From an uncultured Bacilli bacterium (lineage in GTDB: Bacteria > Bacillota_I > Bacilli_A > RF39 > UBA660): DNA of 32,414 bases. A program made the translations under genes and the position numbers. Under the pieces are notes generated by a model. The model saw only the letters and a program-made list of their open reading frames with translations, searched no databases and was not told the origin of the DNA. Shown here in pieces: positions 1 to 8,264 of this stretch; positions within the stretch are counted from its first letter, which is position 1; every line of letters starts with the position of its first letter. The stretch spans positions 1-32,414 of the forward strand of contig CANQZD010000003.1 in assembly GCA_947628275.1 (NCBI GenBank), in the 5' to 3' direction.

Positions 1-10
1 TATTTTTATA

Positions 11-95
11 TAGGACATTTTAACTTAAAAATATATTTTAAAAATTAGGACATTTTAACTTGTAAATCACAAAAAAATCAATTCAACTTGTCCTA
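11..95. repeat. Left-edge repeat patch: two direct copies of a 16-mer plus an inverted partial copy
   Basis: The 16-mer TAGGACATTTTAACTT occurs at 11-26 and again, identically, at 46-61. The complement of its first seven bases, TGTCCTA, occurs at 89-95, preceded by CAACT. No ORF of note lies in 1-124. The layout could be the terminal end of a mobile element or a small repeat whose body lies outside the window; no transposase is visible, so the origin is unknown. Confidence 0.6.
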
Positions 96-124
96 GCTTT
101 TTAAAAACTAATTTCTATTAGTAC

Positions 125-153
125 TTGAAAATATTTAATATTTTTCATATAAT
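125..153 (+). promoter_or_regulatory. Sigma-A promoter of the T-box/leuS operon
   Basis: A -35 TTGAAA (125-130) and a perfect -10 TATAAT (148-153) are separated by 17 bases. The predicted transcription start, near 160, falls exactly at the 5' side of T-box stem I, which supports the assignment. Confidence 0.85.
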
Positions 154-159
154 ACATTA

Positions 160-340
160 AAGCGATGAAAAAAGAGTAGTAATAAAAATATTCTTTTAAA
201 GAGACTTTGTGGTTGGTGTAAACAAAGAAAGAAATTTTATGAACTTGCTTTTGGATGCTTATAGGAGATACTCCTTTATCAAAATTAAGTTAAAATTAGG
301 ATGGTACCGTCTTTATGACTCCTTAGGTATCATCTTTTTT
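160..340 (+). ncRNA. T-box riboswitch, leucine-type, with terminator
   Basis: This is a tRNA-sensing leader controlling leuS. The 5' block AGCGATGAAAAAAGAGTAGTA matches the T-box stem I start, and AAGCGAT (160-166) can pair with ATGCTT (255-260). AGAGA is followed by an apical hairpin CTTTGT (205-210)/ACAAAG (222-227) enclosing GGTTGGTG. A CTT (Leu) triplet at 244-246 lies where the specifier codon is expected. The T-box element AGGATGGTACCG begins at 298. The antiterminator can form from AGGA (298-301)/TCCT (320-323) plus GTC/GAC. The competing terminator is GATGGTACC (300-308)/GGTATCATC (326-334) followed by T6 (335-340). Uncharged tRNA-Leu should favour read-through. The specifier is assigned by position and by the downstream leuS, not by a covariance model. 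Confidence 0.9.
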
Positions 341-358
341 ATTGAAGTGGAGGTTAAA

Positions 359-724
359 GTGGAAAATATTATTTATGATATTTTATTCTTTCTGATTGTT
401 TTTTTAGTTATTTTTGTTATCAATTATATATCATCTTTGAAAAAACTCAAAAAGAAAAAGAAATTAGAATTAGTTGATTATTTAGTTACCAGATTTAAAT
501 TAAGTCCTAAGAAAATAAAAGCTCGGAAAATGGTTTTAACAATTAGCTTAATAAATGCTTTTATTATATCTAGTGTAGCAACATGTATAACAATGTTAGA
601 TATTAGTTTTATTTGGCAATTTATGATTGGTTTTGTGTTAGTATTTGCCCTCATATATTCTTTATATGAGATATATGGTAGATATTTAGTTAATAAAGGT
701 TATGGAAAGGAAAATAGAAAATGA
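359..724 (+). CDS. Small three-helix membrane protein between T-box and leuS
   Basis: This is an unrecognised membrane protein of about 121 residues. The ORF track starts at GTG 209, but that start lies inside T-box stem I and the first 50 codons would be riboswitch RNA. The better start is GTG 359, with GGAGG at 349-353 five bases upstream and just beyond the terminator U-run. The protein has a first hydrophobic helix (about residues 4-22), a very Lys-rich cytoplasmic stretch (KKLKKKKK), and two further hydrophobic segments (about 57-77 and 82-103), ending in a basic tail. Its TGA stop overlaps the leuS ATG in an ATGA junction, so the two are probably translationally coupled and both governed by leucyl-tRNA charging. 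I recognise no family and infer no function beyond co-regulation with leuS. Confidence 0.7.
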   Translation: MENIIYDILFFLIVFLVIFVINYISSLKKLKKKKKLELVDYLVTRFKLSPKKIKARKMVLTISLINAFIISSVATCITMLDISFIWQFMIGFVLVFALIYSLYEIYGRYLVNKGYGKENRK

Positions 725-3129
725 ATACTTTAGAAATAGAAAAAAAATGGCAAGATTATTGGGATAATCATCATACATTTGAGGCTAAAAATAATGATTC
801 TAAACCTCCATATTATGTATTGGTAGAATTTCCCTATCCATCTGGTAGTGGTCTTCATGTTGGACATGTTAGAAGTTATACTGCTCAAGATGCTATTGCA
901 AGGATGAAAAGAATGCAAGGGTTTAATGTTTTATATCCAATGGGTTGGGATGCTTTTGGAGCGCCTGCTGAAGCTTACGCTATCAAAAATCATATTCATC
1001 CTAAAGAAGCTGTCAAAGAAAACATTAAAACTTTTAAAAGTCAGATGAAAAATTTAGGTTTTTCATTTGATTGGACCAGAGAATTTTCTACGACAGATCC
1101 AGAATATTATAAATGGACTCAATGGCAATTCTTACAATTTTATAAACATGGGATGGCTTATAAAGATACAGTTCCAGTTAATTGGTGTCCAAATTGTAAA
1201 ACTGTTTTGTCTAATGAAGATGCTGCTGGAGGAATTTGTGAACGTTGTGGAACTAGTGTTACTCAAAAAGAAAAATCACAATGGATGCTTAAAATGTCTA
1301 GCTATGCTGAAGATTTATTAAAAGGTTTAGATGATACTAATTTTGCTAATAAAGTAAAGTTAGGTCAAATTAATTGGATTGGTAAATCAACGGGAGTTGA
1401 AGTTGATATTGATATTGTAGGTGGTGGTAAGTTTAGTATCTTTACTACCTGTATTGAAACTATTTATGGTATTACTTTCTTTGTTATTGCTCCTGATGGA
1501 AAATTAATTAAAGAATTATTACCAAGGGTTTTAAATAAAGAAGAAGTTTTAGCTTATATTGAAGAAACTAAAAAGAAATCAAATATGGACCGGACCGAAT
1601 TAAATAAAGGAAAAAGTGGTTGTGAACTTAAAGGTATTAAAGCCATTCATCCAATTACTAAAGAAGAAGTTCCAATTTTCTTAGGTGATTTTGTTTTAGG
1701 AGAGTATGGAACAGGTGCTGTTATGGCCGTTCCTAGTCATGATGAACGAGACTATGAATACGCTTTAGCTCATAATTTAGAGATGAAACAAGTTATTGAC
1801 GGTAAAGATACATCTAAAGAAGCATATGAAAAACATGAATATTTAGGTGTTGGAGCTAAACTTATCAATAGTGCAGAATTTACTGGTTTAACTGTTGAAG
1901 AAGCTAAAGAAAAAATCACTGAAAAATTAGTTAATGAAGGTATTGGGCGGGTTGTCAATAATTACAAAATGCGTGATTGGATTTTCTCTAGACAAAGATT
2001 CTGGGGTGAACCAATTCCAATGATTTATTGTGAACATTGTGGTTGGGTACCAATGTCTGAAAAAGACCTACCTTTATTACTTCCTGATGTTGCTGAATAC
2101 GAACCAACTGATGATGGAGAAAGCCCTCTTGCTAAAATAACTGATTGGGTTAATACTACTTGTCCAAAATGTGGTGGACCTGCTAAAAGGGAAACTGATA
2201 CAATGCCTAACTGGGCTGGTTCAAGTTGGTATTTCTTAAGATTTATGGATGCTCATAATGACCAAGAATTTGCTAGCATGGATGCTATGAAATACTGGAA
2301 TCATGTAGATTGGTATAATGGTGGTATGGAACACACTGCCAGACATTTATTATATGCTCGGTTTTGGGTTCAATTTTTATATAATATTGGACTAGTTCCT
2401 AAAAAAGAAATGATTTGGACCCGAGTAAGTCATGGGATGGTGTTAGGTTCTAATAATGAAAAAATGAGTAAAAGTAAAGGTAATGTTATCAATCCTGATG
2501 ATATTGTTAATGAGTATGGAGCTGATACATTAAGAGTTTATGAAGTATTTATGGGTGATTATCAAGCTGATGTTCCGTGGAGTACCGAATCGCTTAAAGG
2601 CTGTAGAAGATTTATTGATAAAGTTATTCGTTTAAAAGATAAAGTTGTTGATAAGAAAGGATACTCTAGCGATTTAGAAGCTTTGATTCATAAAAGTATT
2701 AAAAAAGTAACTCATGATACTTTAAATTTAAGTTATAATACGGCTATTTCAACATTAATGATTTTAGCAAATGCTTATCAAGACCATGATGAAATAACTA
2801 AAGATGAATATCACTTATTATTAACCCTTTTAAATCCTTATGCTCCTCATATTACTGAAGAGTTAAATGAACAAATTGGTTATCAACCAATCTGTGAATC
2901 TTCTTGGCCAGAATATGATGAAGCAAAAACAATTGATGATAAAATAACGATTGGTGTTCAAGTAAATGGCAAATTAAGAGGAGAAGTATTAGTTAATACT
3001 GATGAAGAAGAATCTAGTGTTAAAGAAAAGGTTATTAACATTGAAAATATTCAAAAATACTTAGATGGAAAAGAAATAGTTAAGTTTATTTATATACCTA
3101 ATAAGATTGTTAATATCATTATTAAGTGA
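721..3129 (+). CDS. leuS: Leucyl-tRNA synthetase
   Basis: This class I aminoacyl-tRNA synthetase charges tRNA-Leu with leucine in the cytoplasm. At 802 residues it has the usual bacterial LeuS length. Visible landmarks are the HIGH-type motif HVGH (46-49), a Cys-rich zinc element (CPNC...CERC, about 158-176), the CP1 editing domain with MAVPSHDERDYEYA (from about 335), a second Cys pair set (CEHC, CPKCGG), the tryptophan-rich NWAGSSWYFLRF segment, KMSKS (581-585), and the C-terminal VQVNGKLRG motif. It follows the T-box and overlaps the small membrane gene by four bases; GGAAAGG at 704-710 is the ribosome binding site. Expression should respond to leucine starvation through the leader. Nothing is unusual in the protein. 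Confidence 0.98.
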   Translation: MNTLEIEKKWQDYWDNHHTFEAKNNDSKPPYYVLVEFPYPSGSGLHVGHVRSYTAQDAIARMKRMQGFNVLYPMGWDAFGAPAEAYAIKNHIHPKEAVKENIKTFKSQMKNLGFSFDWTREFSTTDPEYYKWTQWQFLQFYKHGMAYKDTVPVNWCPNCKTVLSNEDAAGGICERCGTSVTQKEKSQWMLKMSSYAEDLLKGLDDTNFANKVKLGQINWIGKSTGVEVDIDIVGGGKFSIFTTCIETIYGITFFVIAPDGKLIKELLPRVLNKEEVLAYIEETKKKSNMDRTELNKGKSGCELKGIKAIHPITKEEVPIFLGDFVLGEYGTGAVMAVPSHDERDYEYALAHNLEMKQVIDGKDTSKEAYEKHEYLGVGAKLINSAEFTGLTVEEAKEKITEKLVNEGIGRVVNNYKMRDWIFSRQRFWGEPIPMIYCEHCGWVPMSEKDLPLLLPDVAEYEPTDDGESPLAKITDWVNTTCPKCGGPAKRETDTMPNWAGSSWYFLRFMDAHNDQEFASMDAMKYWNHVDWYNGGMEHTARHLLYARFWVQFLYNIGLVPKKEMIWTRVSHGMVLGSNNEKMSKSKGNVINPDDIVNEYGADTLRVYEVFMGDYQADVPWSTESLKGCRRFIDKVIRLKDKVVDKKGYSSDLEALIHKSIKKVTHDTLNLSYNTAISTLMILANAYQDHDEITKDEYHLLLTLLNPYAPHITEELNEQIGYQPICESSWPEYDEAKTIDDKITIGVQVNGKLRGEVLVNTDEEESSVKEKVINIENIQKYLDGKEIVKFIYIPNKIVNIIIK

Positions 3130-3131
3130 TT

Positions 3132-3159
3132 AGAATAGTTAAAGCTATTCTTTTTTTTA
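3132..3159 (+). terminator. Rho-independent terminator after leuS
   Basis: AGAATAG (3132-3138) pairs with CTATTCT (3145-3151) around a short loop and is followed by a T8 run. It lies two bases past the leuS stop. Confidence 0.85.
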
Positions 3160-3181
3160 TTATTTAGCCTTTTATTCGACA

Positions 3182-3208
3182 AAATATTGGCAATTTTTTT
3201 GATATGAT
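3182..3208 (+). promoter_or_regulatory. Weak sigma-E-like promoter candidate for cse60
   Basis: AAATATT (3182-3188) matches six of seven positions of the sporulation sigma-E -35 consensus (KMATATT). Twelve bases later GATATGAT (3201-3208) matches about five of eight of the -10 (CATACAMT). No well-spaced sigma-A pair is seen. Cse60 in Bacillus is a sigma-E gene, so the idea fits, but in such AT-rich DNA the match could be chance. Confidence 0.35.
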
Positions 3209-3231
3209 TAGTTCAGAAAAGGGAAATGATT

Positions 3232-3411
3232 ATGAAGATAAAATGTTTTGATGAAAATCATGAAAAAGATTTAGAACTGAGTGTGAATACTTTTCTAAAT
3301 ACCATTACTGCCGAGATTATTGATATAAAGTATCAAGTTGCAATTGCAATGCAAGGTGAAGATCAAATATTTTGCTTTTCAGCGATGGTGATTTATTATG
3401 AAAAAGAGTAA
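3232..3411 (+). CDS. cse60: Sporulation protein Cse60-like
   Basis: This is a short acidic protein of about 59 residues that matches my memory of the Spore_Cse60 family: an FDENHEKDLE opening, a VNTFLN helix, the IIDIKYQVA strand, and the C-terminal CFSAMVIYY. The family is sporulation-associated in Bacillus, made in the mother cell, with no known biochemical activity. The track starts at 3226, but GGG at 3221-3223 is only two bases from that ATG and eight from ATG 3232, so 3232 is preferred (start MKIKCFDENHE). The 3' end overlaps the next gene by 14 bases, implying co-transcription with the SpoVB/MurJ-type flippase. The assignment rests on a short sequence and would benefit from a profile search. 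Confidence 0.72.
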   Translation: MKIKCFDENHEKDLELSVNTFLNTITAEIIDIKYQVAIAMQGEDQIFCFSAMVIYYEKE

Positions 3412-5056
3412 GCAACTTCGTAAAAGTACTTTTATTGAAGGAACTGTTTTAGCAACATTTTGTATTGTTGTTACAAAAATTTTAGGAATGGTTTATGTAA
3501 TTCCTTTCTACAGCTTAATTGGACCTAAAGGTAGTGCCTTATATGCTTATGCTTATAATATTTATGTAATTTTTTTAAGTATATCGACCGCCGGTATTCC
3601 AATGGCTATTAGTAAAATGATTAAAGAATATAGTACTTTAAAAAATTTTTCAGCTAAAAAGCAAACATATAATTTAGGTAAAAAATTAATTATGAGTGTC
3701 TCGTTATTAATGTTTCTGATATTGTTTTGTTTTTCTAAACCAATTGCCATTTTAATATTGGGTAATCTAGAAGGTGGTAATACCATTTTAGATGTTAGTT
3801 TAGTTATTCGTTTGATTTCTTTTGCTCTTTTAGTAATTCCTTTTTTAAGTATTAATCGGGGATATTTACAAGGTCATAATATTATAAAAGAATCAAGCAT
3901 TAGTCAAATAATTGAACAATTAGTGCGAATTTTATTTATTTTAGTTAGTTCCTTTATTATCATAAAAATCTGTCATCAAAAGGAGATTACAGCTGTTTCA
4001 TTTGCTGTTTTAGGAGCTTTGATTGGCGGGATAAGTGCCCAGATATATTTATATTATAAAATTAAAAAAAATCGTCATGAGTTAAACTTAGATGTTGAAG
4101 TCAAAGACTTTCAACTAAATAAAGAAATAATTTTAAGAATAATTAAATATGCGATTCCTTTTGTCATTATTGATATTGTTATATCCGTTTATAATTTTAT
4201 AGATATGGTTTTTATTTCGCGAACAATGACTTATTTAGGATTTCCAGGAAGTACTACGGAATTTGTGACTACCTCAATTGCAACCTGGGCTAATAAAATT
4301 AACATGATTGTAAATTCAGTTGCCATTGGCTTGACAATTAGTTTAATTCCAAATATTGTCGAAGCTTTTACATTGAAAAAATGGCAAACTGTCGAGCAAA
4401 GAGTAAACAAAGCTTTACAAATTTTGTTAGTTACAAGTTTGCCAATGACAATTGGAATATCCTTATTAGCAGATGGTATTTGGAGTATTTTTTATGGCTA
4501 CAATAAACTTGGAACTGAAGTGTTAAGCTTAGAAATATTTACAGCTTTATTTTACAATTTCAATACAGTAACTTTTACAATTTTACAAAGTATGGATAAA
4601 TTTAAAACCGTATATTTATCAACTTTTTCTGGCTATATTATTAATGCTTTACTTGATGTACCCTTAATGCTTTTATGTTACCAATTACATTTAAAACCAT
4701 TTTATGGAGCTTTAATTGCTTCGATTATTGGTTTAGGTTTAAGTACTTATCTTGCTTTAAGTAAACTAAAAAAAGAATATAATCTTCAATATCATGAGAC
4801 AACTAAAATATTTAATAAAATAATTATTCCTATAATAATTATGATTTTAATTGTTATTAGTTTAAAAATTATTATTCCTTGTAATTTTAATAGTAAGTTA
4901 TGTTCTATTTTGTATGTTGCCTTTATAAGTATTATAGGAGGTAGTAGTTATTTAATTTTATTATTTAAAAATCACGTTTTAGAAACTGTTTTTGGTAAAA
5001 GTTATCTTCATAAAATTATAAAAAAAATTACTTTTGGAAAAGTAAATTTTTCTTAA
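3398..5056 (+). CDS. SpoVB/MurJ-family polysaccharide or lipid II flippase
   Basis: This is a MOP-superfamily integral membrane transporter of 552 residues with roughly 14 hydrophobic segments. The N-terminus (RKSTFIEGTVLATFCIVVTKILGMVYVIPFY), the GSALYAYAYNIYVIFLSISTAGIPMAISK block and the NRGYLQGHNIIKESS loop are typical of the Firmicute SpoVB/YtgP group, which moves lipid-linked cell wall precursors such as lipid II across the membrane. The gene starts inside the end of cse60 with GGTGA six bases upstream. Linkage to a sporulation gene favours a SpoVB-like (spore cortex) role, but a vegetative MurJ (YtgP) role is equally possible from sequence. Its TAA stop shares bases with the convergent stop of the minus-strand gene. 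Confidence 0.85.
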   Translation: MKKSKQLRKSTFIEGTVLATFCIVVTKILGMVYVIPFYSLIGPKGSALYAYAYNIYVIFLSISTAGIPMAISKMIKEYSTLKNFSAKKQTYNLGKKLIMSVSLLMFLILFCFSKPIAILILGNLEGGNTILDVSLVIRLISFALLVIPFLSINRGYLQGHNIIKESSISQIIEQLVRILFILVSSFIIIKICHQKEITAVSFAVLGALIGGISAQIYLYYKIKKNRHELNLDVEVKDFQLNKEIILRIIKYAIPFVIIDIVISVYNFIDMVFISRTMTYLGFPGSTTEFVTTSIATWANKINMIVNSVAIGLTISLIPNIVEAFTLKKWQTVEQRVNKALQILLVTSLPMTIGISLLADGIWSIFYGYNKLGTEVLSLEIFTALFYNFNTVTFTILQSMDKFKTVYLSTFSGYIINALLDVPLMLLCYQLHLKPFYGALIASIIGLGLSTYLALSKLKKEYNLQYHETTKIFNKIIIPIIIMILIVISLKIIIPCNFNSKLCSILYVAFISIIGGSSYLILLFKNHVLETVFGKSYLHKIIKKITFGKVNFS

Positions 5057-5367
5057 ACCATATACATATTACCATCGGTATTATACGTATCATTAGTAAA
5101 ACTTGTATTAGCACTTTCTAATCTATTTATTCGTGCTTCTAATCTATTTATAGCTCTTTCTAGTTTAGCCATTCTTGCTTCTATTTCATTCATATTCATT
5201 GGCATATCATTGGCATACACTGGATAATTAAGGGGCATATTAGACTGATAATAACTAGAATTAGCCATTACATTTGGCATTGCATTTTGATACATTGGTA
5301 TTGGACTATTATTTGCGCTCATATTAAAATTTGAAGATTGAAAAAATGAATTACGGTCTTTTTTCAT
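5053..5367 (-). CDS. Asn/Met/Pro-rich coiled-coil protein, candidate spore coat-like protein
   Basis: I do not recognise a family for this 104-residue protein. The first 55 residues are low-complexity, rich in Asn, Met, Ser, Pro and Tyr. Residues about 58-88 form a strong amphipathic coiled coil (IEARMAKLERAINRLEARINRLE), and the tail is polar. There is no signal peptide or membrane segment. An AAGGAGG ribosome binding site (5377-5383, read on the minus strand) lies nine bases before the ATG, which supports a real gene. A sigma-E-like promoter can be drawn directly upstream. Composition, size, linkage to cse60 and that promoter suggest a spore coat or morphogenetic protein; this is inference. 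It is tail-to-tail with the flippase gene, overlapping by four bases with no clear terminator between them. Confidence 0.72.
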   Translation of the reverse strand: MKKDRNSFFQSSNFNMSANNSPIPMYQNAMPNVMANSSYYQSNMPLNYPVYANDMPMNMNEIEARMAKLERAINRLEARINRLESANTSFTNDTYNTDGNMYMV

Positions 5368-5391
5368 GAAGCTTATCCTCCTTTTTAATTT

Positions 5392-5419
5392 ATTATATGT
5401 TATTTACCTAGAAAGTTGC
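5392..5419 (-). promoter_or_regulatory. Sigma-E-like promoter candidate for the coiled-coil gene
   Basis: On the minus strand GCAACTT (5419-5413), then 13 bases, then CATATAAT (5399-5392) matches sigma-E consensus KMATATT-N13/14-CATACAMT at five of seven and seven of eight positions. The same -10 also fits sigma-K CATANNNTA. The predicted start would lie almost on the Shine-Dalgarno, a short leader that weakens the case. A sigma-A reading of TATAAT has no good -35. Confidence 0.45.
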
Positions 5420-5443
5420 ATTTTAAAAAAATTATGAGATAAT
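5416..5443 (+). promoter_or_regulatory. Sigma-A promoter for trmB
   Basis: TTGCAT (5416-5421), a 16-base spacer and GATAAT (5438-5443) precede the trmB ATG by 16 bases. It overlaps the -35 area of the divergent minus-strand promoter candidate. Confidence 0.65.
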
Positions 5444-5459
5444 AAAAACGGTGATTTAG

Positions 5460-6089
5460 ATGCGTTTAAGAAATGTAAAAAATGCTGGTGATATTTTAAA
5501 TGATAGTAAATATTTTATTAAGGATAATTATCAAGGTAATTGGTCTAAATTTTTTAAAAATAATTATCCTATATCTTTAGAAATTGGCTGTGGTAAAGGT
5601 GACTTTTTAATTAATATGGCTAAAACTTATCCTCATGTAAACTTTATTGGTATTGAAAAATATGAAAGTGTTTTAGTAAGAGCTATTGAAAAAGTTAATA
5701 ATCTAGAACTTACTAATATATGTTTTATGTGTCTTGATGCTTTAGAACTAAATAAATATTTTAATCGTGAAATAGATACTATTTATTTAAACTTTTCTGA
5801 TCCATGGCCTAAAAAACGTCATGCTAAAAGAAGACTTACTTCACCAATTTTTTTAGATATTTATGAACAAATATTTAAGAGTAATCCGCATCTTTTCTTA
5901 AAAACTGATAATCTAATTTTATTTGCCTATAGTCTTGAAACTTTAAGTAACAAAGATTATAAATTTAATAAAGTATCACTTGACTTAGCAAATGAAAATC
6001 TCTTTAATATTCAAACGGAATATGAAACTAGATTTAGTAATTTAGGATATAAAATTAATTATTTAGAAGCCATTAAAAAAAGGGTGTGA
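5460..6089 (+). CDS. trmB: tRNA (guanine-N7-)-methyltransferase
   Basis: This SAM-dependent enzyme makes 7-methylguanosine at position 46 of the tRNA variable loop. It has 209 residues, a normal length. The SAM-binding motif I is EIGCGKGDF (41-49). The family signature NFSDPWPKKRHAKRRL lies about 113-128 and is followed by LKTDN. GGTGA lies five bases before the ATG. The TGA stop lies just upstream of the next gene, so both are likely one transcript. Ordinary housekeeping gene. Confidence 0.96.
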   Translation: MRLRNVKNAGDILNDSKYFIKDNYQGNWSKFFKNNYPISLEIGCGKGDFLINMAKTYPHVNFIGIEKYESVLVRAIEKVNNLELTNICFMCLDALELNKYFNREIDTIYLNFSDPWPKKRHAKRRLTSPIFLDIYEQIFKSNPHLFLKTDNLILFAYSLETLSNKDYKFNKVSLDLANENLFNIQTEYETRFSNLGYKINYLEAIKKRV

Positions 6090-6094
6090 TTAAG

Positions 6095-8197
6095 ATGATT
6101 AAAAGTAAAAAAATAAAAGTCATATTAATATTAATTCAAACAATTCTAGCATATTTATTAACGGTATATATTTTAAATAATACTCTTAAGTTATCTTTAT
6201 TATTTAATGTTGATATATTTTTATTTTTAATTATCTGGCTTATTAGTTTTCTTGCTTTATGTCATTTTTTCATACCTATAAAAAAACTATATCATTGGTT
6301 ATTTCAAAAAAGATTTATCCTTTCATTTTTATTATTAATTCTATTGGTTTTAGGTAAATTTAACGGTAGTTCTTATGGGATGTGGAATACTTATATTGAA
6401 CCAAATTATCCAGTTTCTAGTTTAAATTCAATTATGGCTCCAATAAGAGCTATTAGAAGTGATGAATGGTTTGTTAATTCTCCTCATGTTTTATCTCAAT
6501 TTAACAATGATTTTGCCTATTATAATTCTTACTCTAGAGGAATATCTACTGATATGTTTACTACTTTACCTGTTCCTATTAAAAGTATCTTGCTAGCTAC
6601 TAAACCATTTTTAATTGGTTATTTAGTATTAGGTAAAGATTATGGAATGTCTTTTTATTGGTGGAGTAGATTAATTGTTTTATTTTTAGTTACTTTTGAA
6701 TTTTTTAGAATTTTTACAAAAGATAATCGACAAATATCTTTACTTGGAACGATTTTAGTAACTTTTTCTCCTGCTATTTTTTGGTGGTATTCCCAATATT
6801 TAGTTGAACAATTAATAGGAGGAAATTTAGCTATTATTATGTTTTATTACTTATTACACTCTAAAGAAAAGAAAAAGAAAATATTATTTTCCCTAGGTTT
6901 AGGTTTTGGCTTTTTAATCTTTTTCTTTACTTTGTATCCAGCTTGGTTAGTGCCTTTAGGTTATTTCTATTTACTTTTAGCTTTATATTTACTTTATGAT
7001 TATCACCAAAAAGAAAAAATTAAGCTTAAAGATTTAGCGTATTTATTAATTCCTCTTAGTATTTTTGCTATATTTTTAACTATTTTCTTGACTAAAAGTT
7101 ATGAAACTATCAAAATAATTAGTAATACTATTTATCCTGGTCAAAGAAATTCTTTAGGAAATGAAGGCTTTTTAAATTTATTTTATTATCCTATATCTCT
7201 TTTCTTACCTTACAAACCAGTTGATAATCCTTGTGATTTAGCCCTTTTTTATTCTTTTTTTCCTTTAAGCATTATTTATGGTATTGAAGTTTTAATTAAA
7301 GAAAGAAAAAAACTGTCAGAAAATTATTTATTATTAATAATCATTATCTTAGTTATTTTATTAAGTGCTTTTACAATTTTTAAAATTCCAAGTTTTTTAG
7401 CTAGAATAACTTTACTATCAAATGTTACTGGTAAAAGATTAAGTGTTATAATTTCTTTTATTAGTTTATTTATCTTTATTCTTTTAGCTAATAAAAAAAT
7501 TGTATTTACTTCTAAAGAAAAAATCTGGCTTTTTATCACCACCATTTTATGTTCAATTTTAACAATTTTAGTAACTAAAAATGCTATTTCTTCTGTCTTT
7601 GTATTAAGTAAAAAAGCATTTTTAATAGCGTTTATTGTTTTACTAATACCTTCTTTAAGTTTAGTTTTTTCTCATTCCATTACTAAAAAAATTCTCACTC
7701 TTAGTATTATAATTATTTCTTTTATATCAACAATTTGGGTAAATCCTTTAATGAAGGGCTTTAATGGTATTTATGAAAAACCTTTGGCTAAAGAATTAGT
7801 AAAATATCAAACTGAAGATAAAAAATGGTTAATCTTAGATAGTTTTGTTCTCCCTAATTATTTTTTAGCAAATGGTTTAAAAGTGATTAATTCGACTAAT
7901 GTTTATCCTAATCTGACTCTTTATCATTTATTAGATAAAGATTTAAAATATGAAGATACCTATAATCGTTATGCTCATGTAGAAATTAAGCTGACTAACG
8001 ATAAGACAAGTTTTACAAGTCCTTATGAAGATCAAGTCCATATTGCTTTAAATCCAACTGATTTATGTCTTTTAAATGTTGATTATCTTGGTTCTTTAAC
8101 TGATGTATCTAAATTTTCTAATCAAAATATTTCTTTTAAAGAATTATATCATTTAGATAATATATATTTATATCAAGTTACGTGTAAAAATTCTTAA
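6095..8197 (+). CDS. Large GT-C-like polytopic membrane protein (putative lipid-linked sugar transferase)
   Basis: This is a roughly 700-residue membrane protein with a dozen or so hydrophobic helices and a soluble C-terminal domain of about 130 residues. The track start GTG 6086 overlaps trmB, but AAAGGG (6079-6084) sits ten bases before ATG 6095, which I prefer. An acidic pair in the first large outer loop (IRSDEWF, near residue 124) is where GT-C glycosyltransferases carry catalytic acidic residues. GT-C enzymes use polyprenyl-phosphate sugars outside the membrane. Its position before a polysaccharide operon and the presence downstream of a polyprenyl-phosphate GT2 fit an acceptor role in side-chain addition, like GacL or YfhO-type proteins. 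The exact family and substrate are not identified. Confidence 0.65.
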   Translation: MIKSKKIKVILILIQTILAYLLTVYILNNTLKLSLLFNVDIFLFLIIWLISFLALCHFFIPIKKLYHWLFQKRFILSFLLLILLVLGKFNGSSYGMWNTYIEPNYPVSSLNSIMAPIRAIRSDEWFVNSPHVLSQFNNDFAYYNSYSRGISTDMFTTLPVPIKSILLATKPFLIGYLVLGKDYGMSFYWWSRLIVLFLVTFEFFRIFTKDNRQISLLGTILVTFSPAIFWWYSQYLVEQLIGGNLAIIMFYYLLHSKEKKKKILFSLGLGFGFLIFFFTLYPAWLVPLGYFYLLLALYLLYDYHQKEKIKLKDLAYLLIPLSIFAIFLTIFLTKSYETIKIISNTIYPGQRNSLGNEGFLNLFYYPISLFLPYKPVDNPCDLALFYSFFPLSIIYGIEVLIKERKKLSENYLLLIIIILVILLSAFTIFKIPSFLARITLLSNVTGKRLSVIISFISLFIFILLANKKIVFTSKEKIWLFITTILCSILTILVTKNAISSVFVLSKKAFLIAFIVLLIPSLSLVFSHSITKKILTLSIIIISFISTIWVNPLMKGFNGIYEKPLAKELVKYQTEDKKWLILDSFVLPNYFLANGLKVINSTNVYPNLTLYHLLDKDLKYEDTYNRYAHVEIKLTNDKTSFTSPYEDQVHIALNPTDLCLLNVDYLGSLTDVSKFSNQNISFKELYHLDNIYLYQVTCKNS

Positions 8198-8207
8198 AAT
8201 AAAATTG

Positions 8208-8240
8208 GAATACATCTTGTTTTTAAGAGTATTCTTTTTT
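8208..8240 (+). terminator. Terminator after the GT-C-like gene
   Basis: GAATAC (8208-8213) pairs with GTATTC (8229-8234), with inner TCTT/AAGA pairs, and is followed by T6. Confidence 0.8.
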
Positions 8241-8264
8241 ATGCCTTAGCAATTATGTGTTGGT

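Noticed and set aside
209-358. N-terminal 50 codons of the first listed ORF
   Set aside because: They overlap T-box stem I, specifier and terminator. A GTG with a proper ribosome binding site lies at 359, so this part is RNA structure, not protein.
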